Positions 5,569 through 13,793 are shown, counted from the first letter of the stretch. The stretch is DNA of 22,936 nucleotides from JAJISG01 sp964347325 (GCA_964347325.1 CAYFYA010000025.1:1-22936); one strand, 5' to 3'. Notes: generated by a model not told the origin, from the letters alone. Numbers and translations: made by a program.

Positions 5569-7323
5569 ATGATTAGGCAACCCATCGTCAGCGTCCTCGG
5601 ACACGTGGACCACGGCAAGACGACCCTGCTGGACAGGGTGAGGGGCACCAAGGTCGCCGCTCGAGAGGCGGGCGCCATAACCCAGCACATCGGGGCGACT
5701 GAAGTCCCTCTGGACGTCATCATGGAGATGTGTGGGGAGCTCGTAGGCGGGAGAACTTTCAAGGTCCCCGGACTCCTCTTTATCGACACGCCGGGACACC
5801 ACGCTTTCACAACCCTGCGGGCAAGGGGCGGGGCCCTGGCAGATTTGGCGGTCCTGGTCGTGGACATCAACGAGGGGCTGCGGCCTCAGACCGTGGAGTC
5901 CCTCAGGATTCTGAAGCAGTATAAGACGCCCTTCGTCGTTGCCGCCAACAAGATAGACCTCATCCCGGGATGGAGGAAGAAGCCAGAAGCCTCATTCCTT
6001 CAGGCCTACGAGTCTCAGCGGGAGGGCGCGAGGGGGGAGCTGGATGAGAGGCTCTACTCTCTCGTAGGGACGCTCTTCGAGCACTCCTTCTCTGCCGACC
6101 GATACGACAAGATCGAGGACTTCCAGAAGGTGGTGGCCATCGTCCCTTGCAGCGCCAAACATGGCGAGGGGATACCCGACCTCCTCCTGGTCCTCGTCGG
6201 TCTTGCCCAGCGCTTCCTCGAGGAGGAGCTGAAGACGGAGGAGGAGGGGGCTGGAGCGGGCACGATACTGGAGGTGAAGGAGGAGAGAGGCCTCGGCGTC
6301 ACCCTTGACGCCATCCTCTACGCGGGTAAGCTGAAGAAGGGGGATTCGGTGGTCCTTGGGACTCCCAGCGGGGAGCCGAGGATGACGAAGGTCAGGGCCC
6401 TCTTGAAGCCCCGCCCGCTGGACGAGATCCGGGACCCGGAGAACAGGTTCGAGCAGGTGGATGAGGTCCGAGCCGCCGCCGGGATAAAGATCGCAGCCCG
6501 AGACCTCGGGGATGTGGCCGCGGGAGCCCCTCTCAGGGTAGTGGGCGACGAGGTGGACGAGGCCAGGAAGCAGGTGATGGAAGAGACGAAGCTCGAGGTC
6601 GAACTCTCCGAGGACGGCCTCATCATCATGGCGGATGCCCTCGGATCCCTTGAGGGCTTGGCGTATCAGATGAGGGAGGAGGGGCTAGGAGTCCGCCAAG
6701 CCTCCCTGGGTCCCGTCGCCCGCAGGGACGTGGTGGAGGCCGCCACCATCCAGGACCCCTTGAAGAAGGTAATCCTGGCCTTCAACGTACCCCTACTTCA
6801 GGAGGCCGAGGACGAGCTCAAGAAGCATCCCGAGGTGAAGGTCGTTCAGGCCGACGTAGTGTACAGGCTCATCGAGGAGTACGACGACTGGCGTGCTCGG
6901 AAGGCACACGAGATTGAGGAGGAGAGCAGGAAGGAGATAGTCTACCCGGGCAAGATCCTTCTCCTGCCTGAGTATGTCTTCAGAGTCTCCAAACCAGCCA
7001 TCGTTGGAGTTCGTGTTCTCACCGGGAGGACTCGAGTCGGACAATCCCTGCTGCGAGAGGACGGCAGGATCGTTGGTAGAATCAAGAGCGTCCGAAGTGG
7101 CGAGCAGTCGCTCCAGGAAGCGAGGACGGGAGACGAGGTCGCCGTTGCCATCGAGGGCCCCACAGTGGGGCGCCAGATCAAGCCCGGTGACGTGCTATAC
7201 GTTGATATCCCCGAGGGTCACGTTAAGCAGTTGGACCAGAGTGACCTGAGCCAGGACGATTCCGAGGTGTTAGAGGAGGTCAAGGCCATAAAGCGGCAGG
7301 AGGATCCCTTCTGGGGCATGTAG
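5569..7323 (+). CDS. infB: Translation initiation factor aIF5B (IF2 family GTPase)
   Basis: This GTPase drives ribosomal subunit joining and helps place initiator tRNA. GTPase motifs, counted from ATG 5569: G1 GHVDHGKT (11-18), the switch I region GAITQHIGATEVP (about 35-47), G3 DTPGH (73-77), G4 NKID (127-130) and G5 SAK (195-197). Domains II, III and IV follow, for a total of 584 residues, the normal archaeal short form without the eukaryotic N-terminal extension. An in-frame GTG at 5542 would add nine residues (PDRIANHT-like), but homologues begin with IRQPIVSVLGHVDHG, so ATG 5569 is preferred. No Shine-Dalgarno site precedes it, while a TATA-like box sits about 30 nt upstream, consistent with a leaderless mRNA. 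Identification is very secure. Confidence 0.97.
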   Translation: MIRQPIVSVLGHVDHGKTTLLDRVRGTKVAAREAGAITQHIGATEVPLDVIMEMCGELVGGRTFKVPGLLFIDTPGHHAFTTLRARGGALADLAVLVVDINEGLRPQTVESLRILKQYKTPFVVAANKIDLIPGWRKKPEASFLQAYESQREGARGELDERLYSLVGTLFEHSFSADRYDKIEDFQKVVAIVPCSAKHGEGIPDLLLVLVGLAQRFLEEELKTEEEGAGAGTILEVKEERGLGVTLDAILYAGKLKKGDSVVLGTPSGEPRMTKVRALLKPRPLDEIRDPENRFEQVDEVRAAAGIKIAARDLGDVAAGAPLRVVGDEVDEARKQVMEETKLEVELSEDGLIIMADALGSLEGLAYQMREEGLGVRQASLGPVARRDVVEAATIQDPLKKVILAFNVPLLQEAEDELKKHPEVKVVQADVVYRLIEEYDDWRARKAHEIEEESRKEIVYPGKILLLPEYVFRVSKPAIVGVRVLTGRTRVGQSLLREDGRIVGRIKSVRSGEQSLQEARTGDEVAVAIEGPTVGRQIKPGDVLYVDIPEGHVKQLDQSDLSQDDSEVLEEVKAIKRQEDPFWGM

Positions 7324-7356
7324 CCCCGGGGTTTTCGCAGTAGGGAGGATGAAACC

Positions 7357-7584
7357 ATGGGAGAAGATGATGTCGCGATCGCCCTCAAAGATGCCAAGCT
7401 TGGCAAGAGGCCCTGGCTCCAGTGCAAGGACTGCAACAAGTGGTACGGGGCTGAGGACGACGAATACGGGCCCTGCCTCTACAAGCACTCCCAGGAGGAC
7501 CATCGGTTCGTTACCTACGGGGCCCACTACTGCGACGAGGCTGACGAGCTCATAAGCAGGGGGCTGTTCGAATCCGCAGAGTAG
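7357..7584 (+). CDS. Small cysteine-rich (zinc-finger-like) protein, unknown function
   Basis: The 75-residue acidic protein has a probable metal site: C23 and C26 (QCKDCNKWY), then C40 (YGPCLYKH), H44 or H49, and C59 (AHYCDEADEL). The spacing looks like a zinc ribbon or treble clef, but I cannot name the family. GGGAGG (7343-7348) lies 8 nt before ATG 7357. A competing ATG at 7349 in another frame gives a Ser/Thr/Pro-rich shadow translation and is rejected. It lies 33 nt after the aIF5B stop and 5 nt before the acetyltransferase gene, so the genes are probably co-transcribed. Confidence 0.8.
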   Translation: MGEDDVAIALKDAKLGKRPWLQCKDCNKWYGAEDDEYGPCLYKHSQEDHRFVTYGAHYCDEADELISRGLFESAE

Positions 7585-7589
7585 TCCCG

Positions 7590-8414
7590 ATGGAGCCTGG
7601 GGACATCGAGTTCGCTATCCAGCTGACTGACCTCGAGGACTGGGGATACACAGAGGGGGATTTCCGTCGATTCATGCGGATGGAGCGCGAGGGCGCCCTG
7701 GTCGCGTGGGACGGTTCCAGCCGTGTCGGCGTCACGTTGACCACTGTGTATGGAAGGATTGCGTGGATAGGCGGCGTCATAGTGGCTCCCAAAGCTAGAG
7801 GGAAAGGACATGGGCAGGCCCTGGTCAGAAGGGCTGTGGAGTACGCTCAAGAGCAGGGCGCTTCGACATGCTGGCTCAACGCCTACGTCCACACACAGGA
7901 GTTCTATGAATCCCTGGGATTCAAGGCCTCCGGCGGTACCTTCCGCTTCGAGGGCAAGGCACCCGGCGAGCTGCAACGCGAGGCGAGGTTCCTCCATGCC
8001 GGAGGCTTGGAAAACCTTGCGGCCTTCGACGCCCCCTTCTTCGGCGAGAATCGGCAGAAGGTCCTGCGGGAGCTCTATTACGACTTCGGAGATAGCTTCT
8101 TTGTCTGGCACGAGCACGGTTGGCGGGGCTACATCGTCGGGGCCCCCTATGCGGGTGGAGTGGAGGTCGCCCCCTGGGTCGGCGATCCGAGGAGTCCCGA
8201 AGTCGCGGAGCGTCTCATCTCGCACTTGCTGGCCATCTATCCAGGCTCGACCTTCAGCATGAATGTCCCGGCGGAGAACCCAAAGGCCCTCGAGATTGTG
8301 GATAGCCTGGGGTTCGGGAGGGTTTTCGAGACCGTCAGGATGCACCACGGGGAGGGCAGCCACGGCATCGACCCTAAGGGAATCTTCGCCCTCGGAGGCC
8401 TGGAGAAGGGTTAA
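7590..8414 (+). CDS. GNAT-family N-acetyltransferase with C-terminal second domain
   Basis: This is an acetyl-CoA-dependent acyltransferase. The N-terminal GNAT domain spans about residues 1-130, with the acetyl-CoA pyrophosphate-binding motif A at 66-76 (APKARGKGHGQ; R70, G71, G73, G75) and the motif B signature NAYVHTQEFYESLGF (about 98-112). Residues 140-274 form a second region that ends in another GNAT-like VDSLGFGRVFETVRM stretch. Two-domain GNATs of this length (274 residues) are a known layout. The substrate cannot be told from sequence. It lies 5 nt after the small zinc-finger gene and overlaps the next gene by one base (TAATG at 8412-8416). GNAT assignment is firm. Confidence 0.9.
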   Translation: MEPGDIEFAIQLTDLEDWGYTEGDFRRFMRMEREGALVAWDGSSRVGVTLTTVYGRIAWIGGVIVAPKARGKGHGQALVRRAVEYAQEQGASTCWLNAYVHTQEFYESLGFKASGGTFRFEGKAPGELQREARFLHAGGLENLAAFDAPFFGENRQKVLRELYYDFGDSFFVWHEHGWRGYIVGAPYAGGVEVAPWVGDPRSPEVAERLISHLLAIYPGSTFSMNVPAENPKALEIVDSLGFGRVFETVRMHHGEGSHGIDPKGIFALGGLEKG

Positions 8415-8722
8415 TGTCGAGGACGGAACGGATCCTCGGACTCATTGGCTTCGCGCTCGCCATCGTAGGAGCCATCCTCCTGCTGCAAGATGGTGTGAAC
8501 TTCAGCCCATCGCTGGAGGGCGTGCTCAACGCTCTCCCACCGCTGATTCTCGGAGTCATGGCGGTGATCGGAGCTTTCCTGCAGGTGACGAAGAGACACT
8601 TGGAGGGCGGACTCCTCTGCGTCATCGCAGGCATCGTTGCCCTCGTCCTCGGACTCGGTGTCGTACCGGCCGTGGTCGTCCTCCTGGGAGGCGTACTGGG
8701 GCTTGTGGCGAAGGCCACCTGA
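8414..8722 (+). CDS. Small three-helix membrane protein, unknown function
   Basis: The 102-residue protein has hydrophobic segments at about residues 7-25, 40-58 and 67-100; the last is long enough for two short helices or one plus a re-entrant loop. A short basic loop (TKRHLEGG) lies between segments two and three. I do not recognise a family. The start ATG 8414 overlaps the stop of the acetyltransferase gene by one base, with GGAG at 8402-8405 as a Shine-Dalgarno site, so it is the last gene of the aIF5B-linked unit. It faces the site-2 protease gene tail-to-tail with only 5 nt between the stops. Confidence 0.7.
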   Translation: MSRTERILGLIGFALAIVGAILLLQDGVNFSPSLEGVLNALPPLILGVMAVIGAFLQVTKRHLEGGLLCVIAGIVALVLGLGVVPAVVVLLGGVLGLVAKAT

Positions 8723-8727
8723 TCCTC

Positions 8728-10119
8728 TCAGATCCTTGGCCCGATGAGTTGCCACAGGATGAGCGCCAGGATGAACAAGGCGACTATGTAGGACACGTTC
8801 CGGGCTGCCTTCTCCCGATCCTCTGCCCGCATGCCAGCCTTCATCCTCTTGATTCCCGAGTCGATCCAATCCCTGAACAGGTACCCCCCGTCCAGGGGGA
8901 CCGCCGGTAGGGCATTGGTCATTCCCAGCATCAGGCTGATCCAGAATACCCAATAGACGGCATTTGCAATGATCCAGAATACGGGTGAGGGCAGGGCCCC
9001 CAGGGGCCCCGTGACTTCGTAAAAAGACGTTGTCGGCGGTTGGATGGGTGAGAGGCCCTGGAACGGGAGCAGAATGTATGCAAAGAAGGCACCGGCCCAG
9101 CCCAGTCTCTTGCTGGACTCAAAGGGATTGTAGATGTCGGGGTTGGTGCTCACGGTGGTGACGCCTACGTATGCCCGGCCTTCGTCCTCCGGGACTCCCG
9201 TGAAGTCGAATCTATTGGCGAGAGTTAGCTCCCGATCCTCCGTGGTGCCATCGTGGAAGATTGAGAGAGAGACTACCTCCCCCGCACTGAACTGCTGCAG
9301 CACCTCGCTAAATGCTACTCCATCCATGACCGGCGTGCCGTTAATGGCTAGGATGATCATTCCCTCCGACAGGCCTGTTGCATCTGCAGGACTCTCCGCA
9401 ACGACACGCGTAATGCCCATGCCAGGGGCCTTGGCCTGGACGGCCCCCATGATAGCCAGTGAGAAGATGAGAGCCATTATGAAGGCGGTAATCATATTGC
9501 TTCCTGGTCCGGCGGCGTAGACCGTTCCCCTCTTCCTCTTGTCAAGGGCCTTGAGCTCCTCCTCCTCGGGTTCCACGAAGGCCCCGATGGGGACTATGAA
9601 GAGAAGGACTCCCAGAGACCGAATGGCGACCTTCCACCTCCTTGCAAGGACGCCGTGGGAGAACTCGTGAATCACGACAGCGACCACTAGGGCAAAGATG
9701 CCGTAGGTCAGCGGTATGAAGGGGTTAACCCCCGGCAAGCCTATGAGGGCCTCGGGTGCGGGCGCACTTCCGGCAGGAATGTTGGCGACCAGGGTGGCGG
9801 TCCAGATCAGGAGGAAGGTTATCCCCACCATCGTGACCGCTATAAGGATCACGTAGAAGTCACCGAGAACTCGCAGACCCCGCCACTTGGAGAGCCGCTC
9901 GATGAGCGCTCGGCCCTTGACTGTCTTGAGCATCATGAAAGGGCCGAAGAGGGATATCCTCTGCTCCTTCGGAGGTGGACGTGCGTCCTCAGCGGGTCGA
10001 GGCTCAACGCCTTCCTCCGGGACCGGGGCAGGCCTGATGACTCCAAGCCTGACCAGGACGTAGAGAAGAACGAACCAGGCACCGATGGCGGAGAAGAATA
10101 TGTAGATTCCGTCAACCAT
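8728..10119 (-). CDS. Site-2 protease family (M50) intramembrane metalloprotease with PDZ domain
   Basis: The 463-residue multi-pass membrane protein cleaves other membrane proteins within or near the bilayer. The zinc motif HEFSH is at 151-155, inside a transmembrane helix, and the third ligand motif is PLDGG (408-412) near the C-terminus. An inserted PDZ domain covers about 232-300 (GMGITRVVAESPADATGL ... GMIILAINGTPV), which typically gates or binds substrates. Four or more helices precede and follow. A proline-rich cytoplasmic-looking linker (about 30-52) follows the first helix. A TATA-like TTTATA (10147-10152, - strand) lies about 30 nt before the start with no Shine-Dalgarno site, suggesting a near-leaderless transcript. 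No anti-sigma or bacterial SREBP-like partner is visible nearby, so the substrate is unknown. Family assignment is sure. Confidence 0.94.
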   Translation of the reverse strand: MVDGIYIFFSAIGAWFVLLYVLVRLGVIRPAPVPEEGVEPRPAEDARPPPKEQRISLFGPFMMLKTVKGRALIERLSKWRGLRVLGDFYVILIAVTMVGITFLLIWTATLVANIPAGSAPAPEALIGLPGVNPFIPLTYGIFALVVAVVIHEFSHGVLARRWKVAIRSLGVLLFIVPIGAFVEPEEEELKALDKRKRGTVYAAGPGSNMITAFIMALIFSLAIMGAVQAKAPGMGITRVVAESPADATGLSEGMIILAINGTPVMDGVAFSEVLQQFSAGEVVSLSIFHDGTTEDRELTLANRFDFTGVPEDEGRAYVGVTTVSTNPDIYNPFESSKRLGWAGAFFAYILLPFQGLSPIQPPTTSFYEVTGPLGALPSPVFWIIANAVYWVFWISLMLGMTNALPAVPLDGGYLFRDWIDSGIKRMKAGMRAEDREKAARNVSYIVALFILALILWQLIGPRI

Positions 10120-10146
10120 TCCGACCGCACTACTCCGCCGCGTTGC

Positions 10147-10152
10147 TATAAA
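10147..10152 (-). promoter_or_regulatory. TATA-box-like element for the site-2 protease
   Basis: TTTATA on the - strand (10152 to 10147) is centred 30 nt before ATG 10119, predicting a very short or absent leader. Confidence 0.5.
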
Positions 10153-10157
10153 CCTTA

Positions 10158-10526
10158 TCAGTGGCGGGTCCAGACTTCCTCGGAGATGCTCTCGTACAGG
10201 GACTGGAGATCGTCTCCGTCCTCCTCGACTCCCTGCAAGGCCTTGCGCATCTTGTCCACCCTGAGGACCCAGTAGTGTATTCGCCAGAGCTTCCCGCGGG
10301 TGACCATTACCTCTTCCTGGCGGGTGCCAAGGAGGCCCTCCTCTTCCAGCATGTAGAAGACGTCCCGGTCCTCGGGCTGGAGGACGTTGTCGATGACCTC
10401 TGTGCCATAGCCGAAGAAACCGAGGAGGTACTCCGCCACCTGACGCGTCTCCCGCTTCCCCATACCCTTAGGACCTAGGACCGCGTCGAGAGTGTCACGA
10501 AGTTCCTCGTATGTAACGACTGTCAA
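10158..10526 (-). CDS. Conserved archaeal protein, DUF6015-type
   Basis: The 122-residue soluble protein is predicted to be helical, with the segments AEYLLGFFGYGTEVIDNVL (31-49), PEDRDVFYMLEEEGLL (51-66) and GKLWRIHYWVL (78-88). From memory this layout, a short N-terminal helix, the IDNVL-PEDRDVFYMLEEEG core and a WRIHYW strand, matches an archaeal family listed as DUF6015. I could not check that. The fold looks like a winged helix or small helical bundle. The start is TTG 10526, with TATTTTAG (10555-10562) on the - strand about 30 nt upstream and no strong Shine-Dalgarno site. It is upstream of the site-2 protease but has its own promoter. It diverges from CutA. The gene is real; its function is unknown. 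Confidence 0.88.
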   Translation of the reverse strand: MTVVTYEELRDTLDAVLGPKGMGKRETRQVAEYLLGFFGYGTEVIDNVLQPEDRDVFYMLEEEGLLGTRQEEVMVTRGKLWRIHYWVLRVDKMRKALQGVEEDGDDLQSLYESISEEVWTRH

Positions 10527-10554
10527 CCTATTGCTACAATCTCTCGGTTCCCAC

Positions 10555-10562
10555 CTAAAATA
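10555..10562 (-). promoter_or_regulatory. TATA-box-like element for the DUF6015-type gene
   Basis: TATTTTAG on the - strand, centred about 32 nt before TTG 10526. It lies back-to-back with the CutA promoter in the 128-nt divergent region 10527-10654. Confidence 0.4.
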
Positions 10563-10622
10563 CTAGCGGGGCTGTTCTCATCCTTGAGAATCATGGGCCG
10601 AAGGAAGGGCGCCCCTGTCACC

Positions 10623-10630
10623 CTATTAGT
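10623..10630 (+). promoter_or_regulatory. TATA-box-like element for CutA
   Basis: CTATTAGT at 10623-10630 is centred 28 nt before ATG 10655, which would make the CutA message nearly leaderless. Confidence 0.4.
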
Positions 10631-10654
10631 ACAGGGTGCATCCTTTCGACCGAC

Positions 10655-10969
10655 ATGCACTCCATGGTGTACATGACGGCGGGGGACGAGGAGGAGGCGA
10701 AGGCGATAGTCAGGAGCCTCGTGGAGGACGGTCTGGTGGCGTGCGGCAACGTCTTCCCAATCCGATCCATATACCGCTGGGAGGGGGAGACTCGGGAGGA
10801 GACGGAGGCTGGGGCCATCATGAAGACCCGATCCTCCCTGGTGGAGCGCGTAAAGGAAGAGATTCAGCGCCTCCACTCTTACGAGGTGCCGTGCGTGGCA
10901 GTTTATACCATGGACAGCGGGCTGCCGGCCTACCTGGCCTGGGTGGATGAGTCTACTTCACCAGGGTGA
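10655..10969 (+). CDS. cutA: CutA1-family divalent-cation tolerance protein
   Basis: CutA1 forms a very stable PII-like trimer linked to metal tolerance, though its physiological role is debated. The sequence has the family landmarks: VYMTAGDEEEAKAIVRSL at the N-terminus, LVACGNVFPIRSIYRWEG (27-44), MKTRSSLVERVKEEI (56-70) and LHSYEVPCVAVY (73-84). At 104 residues the length is normal. ATG 10655 is preferred because of the TATA spacing, but ATG 10664 (MVYMTAG) matches homologues equally well. The C-terminal 17 nt overlap the end of the memo gene on the opposite strand. Identification is secure. Confidence 0.95.
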   Translation: MHSMVYMTAGDEEEAKAIVRSLVEDGLVACGNVFPIRSIYRWEGETREETEAGAIMKTRSSLVERVKEEIQRLHSYEVPCVAVYTMDSGLPAYLAWVDESTSPG

Positions 10970-11768
10970 TCGCCGCATACCCGACCACGTCTCGCATGGG
11001 CTGCACATCCCCGGAAGTGCCGTACTTAAGGAGCTCGCCCCTGCATCTGCCGAGGGTCTCCAGGGTAGCCATGACAGGGCCGTAGCCGCACATGCTCACG
11101 TTCTGCTCCTCTACTGTCTTGTACAGACCGGAGGCGTCCCCCTTCACGATCCGCTCGATGGCCATCCTGTCCTTGGCGGTGGCGACCTCCTGCGGGACGT
11201 AGTGGGAGAAGTCAGTGGAGGCAATCACCACGGCGTCCACCCCACTGAGGGCGTCCGTGAGAACCGATCCTACCGCCTCGGCAGCCTCGTGGTCCTGAAC
11301 ACCCATGCAGATGGGCACAAACTTCACGCCCTTCCTCAGATGCTGGAGGAAAGGCAGCTGCACCTCGATGGAGTGCTCGAAGCGATGCGCCTCCATGTCT
11401 TCCTCCAGCGCGCCTCGGATGACCGCGGCCGCCAGCTCCTTGTCCACCTTGGCCACCCCCAGGGGGGTCTCGAAATCCTCAGTGCCGACGGCAAGGGGCA
11501 TGCCGTAACCTGTGTGGTTCGGGCCGACGATCACGTAGGTATCCGGGAACCCGTCCTTCGAGAGGGCCAGGTATGCATGGGCCGCTACGGGGCCCGAGTA
11601 CATGTAACCCGCGTGCGGCACGACAAGGGCGGAGAGGCTTCTTGCGTCGCCAGACTCGCCAGGGAGCTCGCCAGGACCGTGGGCACCAGCATAGCACGCC
11701 TCAATGTCCGTCACCAGCTGGTCCCGATCGCTTGGATAGAACTGGCCGGCAACGGCGGGCCTCCGCAA
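10953..11768 (-). CDS. MEMO1-family protein
   Basis: The 271-residue protein belongs to the MEMO family, which has a fold related to class III extradiol dioxygenases. Conserved metal-site residues are visible: H52 (VVPHAGYMYSGP), H132 (FEHSIEVQLPF) and C227 (NVSMCGYGP), with STDFSHY at 184-190. The N-terminus RRPAVAGQFYPSD is typical. Human MEMO1 is tied to signalling and copper/iron redox; the archaeal role is unknown. The start is TTG 11768, with AGGTGAT (11778 to 11772, - strand) overlapping the S2 stop, so translation is probably coupled. It is the third gene of the conserved archaeal order eno - rpsB - memo. It converges with CutA, overlapping by 17 nt. Identification is secure. Confidence 0.95.
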   Translation of the reverse strand: MRRPAVAGQFYPSDRDQLVTDIEACYAGAHGPGELPGESGDARSLSALVVPHAGYMYSGPVAAHAYLALSKDGFPDTYVIVGPNHTGYGMPLAVGTEDFETPLGVAKVDKELAAAVIRGALEEDMEAHRFEHSIEVQLPFLQHLRKGVKFVPICMGVQDHEAAEAVGSVLTDALSGVDAVVIASTDFSHYVPQEVATAKDRMAIERIVKGDASGLYKTVEEQNVSMCGYGPVMATLETLGRCRGELLKYGTSGDVQPMRDVVGYAAITLVK

Positions 11769-11776
11769 CGCATCAC

Positions 11777-12394
11777 CTACAGCGTGGCCTCGAAGTCATC
11801 GATGGTCATCTTGAACTCATCATCCTTCTTGAGCTGCCCCTTATGCTTCTGGTACTCGCGGGTCAGAAGCCAGTAGATCGTGGCGAGGGCCCTTCGACCC
11901 TTGTTGTTGGTCGGTATCACCAGGTCGACGTACTTGGTCTCGTTGTTGGCGTCGCAGAGGGCCACTACCGGAACGCCGACGTTGACCGCCTCCTTCAGCG
12001 CCTGCTGGTCAGCAGCCGGGTCAGTAATCATGAGAACCTTCGGCTCGAGATACTGCGGCAGCTCGGGATTGGTTAGCGTCCCTGGGACGAAACGACCTGG
12101 GAAGACGTGGCATCCAACGGTGGACGAGAATACGCGAGCGGGCTTCTGGCCGTACTGCCGGGCCGCCACCACTAACATCTGCTTGGGATCATGACTCGCC
12201 AGGAACTTCGCCGCGAGTTTGATCCGGGCGTCCGTCTGCTTGATATCGAGGACGTACAAACCGTCGGTTCTGACCTTGTAGATGAAGGACCTCATGTCCT
12301 TGCTCTTCTGCTGGGTCCCGATGTGGACCCCACTGGTAAGGTACATGTCCTCAGAAATCAGGAGCTCCTCGTCTTCCTTCTCAGCCTGCGCCAT
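11777..12394 (-). CDS. rps2: Ribosomal protein uS2 (archaeal S2)
   Basis: The 205-residue small-subunit protein contacts the 30S body near S1/S3-type positions. Archaeal features are clear: LTSGVHIGTQQKSKDM (19-34), FIYKVRTDGLYVLDIKQTDARI (37-58), GRFVPGTLTNP (about 99-110) and the LIPTNNKGRRALA block typical of uS2. Its length and the lack of the bacterial coiled-coil insertion fit archaeal/eukaryotic S2. It starts 3 nt after the enolase stop and ends 8 nt before memo, so the three are one operon. Identification is very secure. Confidence 0.97.
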   Translation of the reverse strand: MAQAEKEDEELLISEDMYLTSGVHIGTQQKSKDMRSFIYKVRTDGLYVLDIKQTDARIKLAAKFLASHDPKQMLVVAARQYGQKPARVFSSTVGCHVFPGRFVPGTLTNPELPQYLEPKVLMITDPAADQQALKEAVNVGVPVVALCDANNETKYVDLVIPTNNKGRRALATIYWLLTREYQKHKGQLKKDDEFKMTIDDFEATL

Positions 12395-12397
12395 CCC

Positions 12398-13612
12398 CTA
12401 GGTCAACTCCTCTTCGATCCGTATTAGCTCATTGAGCTTGGCAGTCCGCTCGCCCCCGACGGCGCCCGTCTTTATGCCCTCGCACCGGAAGGCCACCGCC
12501 AGGTGGGCGATGGCGTCGTCGTTGGTTTCGCCGCTCCGATGGGAGATGATGCTCTTAAAGCCATGCTGGTGGGCGTAGTCCACCGCCAGTAGGGTATCGG
12601 TCAGGGTTCCAATCTGGTTGGGCTTAATCAACGCTGCATTGCAGGCTCCCATCTCCACCCCCTGGCGGATCCTATCGACGTCTGTGACGAATAGGTCGTC
12701 GCCAACGATGAGACACCTGTTACCCACCGCCTCCGTCAAGCGGGCAAACCCGTCGAAGTCGTTCTGCTCGAGCGGGTCCTCCACCGAGTAAAGGCCGAAC
12801 TCGTCCACCAGGCGCACGACCTCCTCAACCTGCTCCTCAGCCGTCAGGCTTCTGTCTCGATAGACGTACATGCCTTCCCGGTAGAACTCGGAAGCGGCCA
12901 TGTCGAGGGCTGGTCTGCACTGGAACCCCACCTGGTCCTCTACCTCGGCGCACACCTCCGCCAAGATGGAGAGAGCCTCCTCGTCCTTCATGGGCGCGAC
13001 CCACGCTCCCTCGTCGCCCCTCGCCAGGGCCGTGTCTGGGAGGCGTTTGACAAGCACATCGCCGACCATGTGGTGGGCCTGGGCATTAGCAAAGACGGAG
13101 TCGACCACGGTGGGGCCCAATGCGACACAGAGGAACTCTTGGATCGTGGTCCCTCCGCGAGCGTGTGCTCCACCCCCAATGAGGTTTCCGAAGGGTCGTG
13201 GCAGCCGGTTGGCCATCATGCCGCCCAGGTACCGGTATAGCGGAAGGTCCAGGGCCGAGGCTGCGGCCCTGGCCACGGCGATGGAGGTCGCCACGGCGAC
13301 GTTCGCGCCGATGGAGGAGAATCCCACGGTGCCATCGGCCTCGTGTAACGCGCTGTCTACCTCCTCCTGGAACACCGAGTCCATTCCCGCAACCCTGGGC
13401 ACGACCTCTGCTTCGAACCTCTGGATGGCCAGATCCACATTCCCTTCCGGGAAGGCCAACGCCTCGTGGACCCCGGTACTTGCTCCGCTGGGGGAGGAGA
13501 ATCTTCCGAAGCCCGAAGTGGTGTAGACGTCGACCTCCACCGTGGGATTGCCGCGGCTGTCGAGAACCTTCCGGATTGCAATGTCCTCTATGAGGGTCAA
13601 CGAATACACCAC
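12398..13612 (-). CDS. eno: Enolase
   Basis: Enolase interconverts 2-phosphoglycerate and phosphoenolpyruvate in glycolysis and gluconeogenesis. The 404-residue protein has DSRGNPTVEV (18-27), H150 in NLIGGGAHA, QEF (158-160), D237 (ALDMAASEF), E278 (SVEDP), D305 (GDDLFVT), K330 (LIKPNQIGT), SHRSGETND (357-365) and K381 (IKTGA). Metal ligands and catalytic residues are therefore all present, although the length is about 20 residues below many archaeal enolases. The start is taken as GTG 13612; a second GTG follows at once and a TTG lies 12 nt on. A weak ATTAGG TATA-like sequence near 13636-13641 (- strand) would make the message leaderless. The usual archaeal neighbours rpoN and rpoK are not upstream here. 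Identification is very secure. Confidence 0.97.
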   Translation of the reverse strand: MVYSLTLIEDIAIRKVLDSRGNPTVEVDVYTTSGFGRFSSPSGASTGVHEALAFPEGNVDLAIQRFEAEVVPRVAGMDSVFQEEVDSALHEADGTVGFSSIGANVAVATSIAVARAAASALDLPLYRYLGGMMANRLPRPFGNLIGGGAHARGGTTIQEFLCVALGPTVVDSVFANAQAHHMVGDVLVKRLPDTALARGDEGAWVAPMKDEEALSILAEVCAEVEDQVGFQCRPALDMAASEFYREGMYVYRDRSLTAEEQVEEVVRLVDEFGLYSVEDPLEQNDFDGFARLTEAVGNRCLIVGDDLFVTDVDRIRQGVEMGACNAALIKPNQIGTLTDTLLAVDYAHQHGFKSIISHRSGETNDDAIAHLAVAFRCEGIKTGAVGGERTAKLNELIRIEEELT

Positions 13613-13755
13613 TCGCTGGACATCGAAGGGGTCCCTAATGTGTCGATCCGTGCGTTGGGAATCAAACTAGACCTCGTTTTCGTCCCTAGGATGCTGACTC
13701 CTTAAAGCTTTGTGCGAGCGCGTTTTTCGCGACTTTAGGCGTGAAACCGACGAAG

Positions 13756-13764
13756 CATTAATAT
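13756..13764 (+). promoter_or_regulatory. TATA-box-like element for the 46-residue zinc-ribbon protein
   Basis: CATTAATAT at 13756-13764 predicts transcription from about 13786, after ATG 13776 but before ATG 13794. It therefore favours ATG 13794 as the start. Upstream, the 13613-13755 stretch holds an imperfect hairpin around CGCG-TTTTT-CGCG (about 13719-13731). Confidence 0.45.
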
Positions 13765-13793
13765 CGAGGAAGCTTATGCCACGTCGAACTACC

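Noticed and set aside
8263..8953. Long frames on both strands over the end of the acetyltransferase and the small membrane protein
   Set aside because: Their translations are Arg/Pro/Ser-rich shadows; the membrane protein frame has hydrophobic helices and a stop-start overlap that the others lack.
10947..11876. A 309-residue open frame on the + strand across memo and the end of rpsB
   Set aside because: It is antisense to two clearly identified genes; its translation is His/Gly/Val-rich low-information sequence with no family signature, as expected for the reverse frame of GC-rich codons.
13710..13793. An N-terminal extension of the 46-residue zinc-ribbon protein
   Set aside because: The TATA-like box at 13756-13764 lies inside the extension, and the homologue-like start is ATG 13794.
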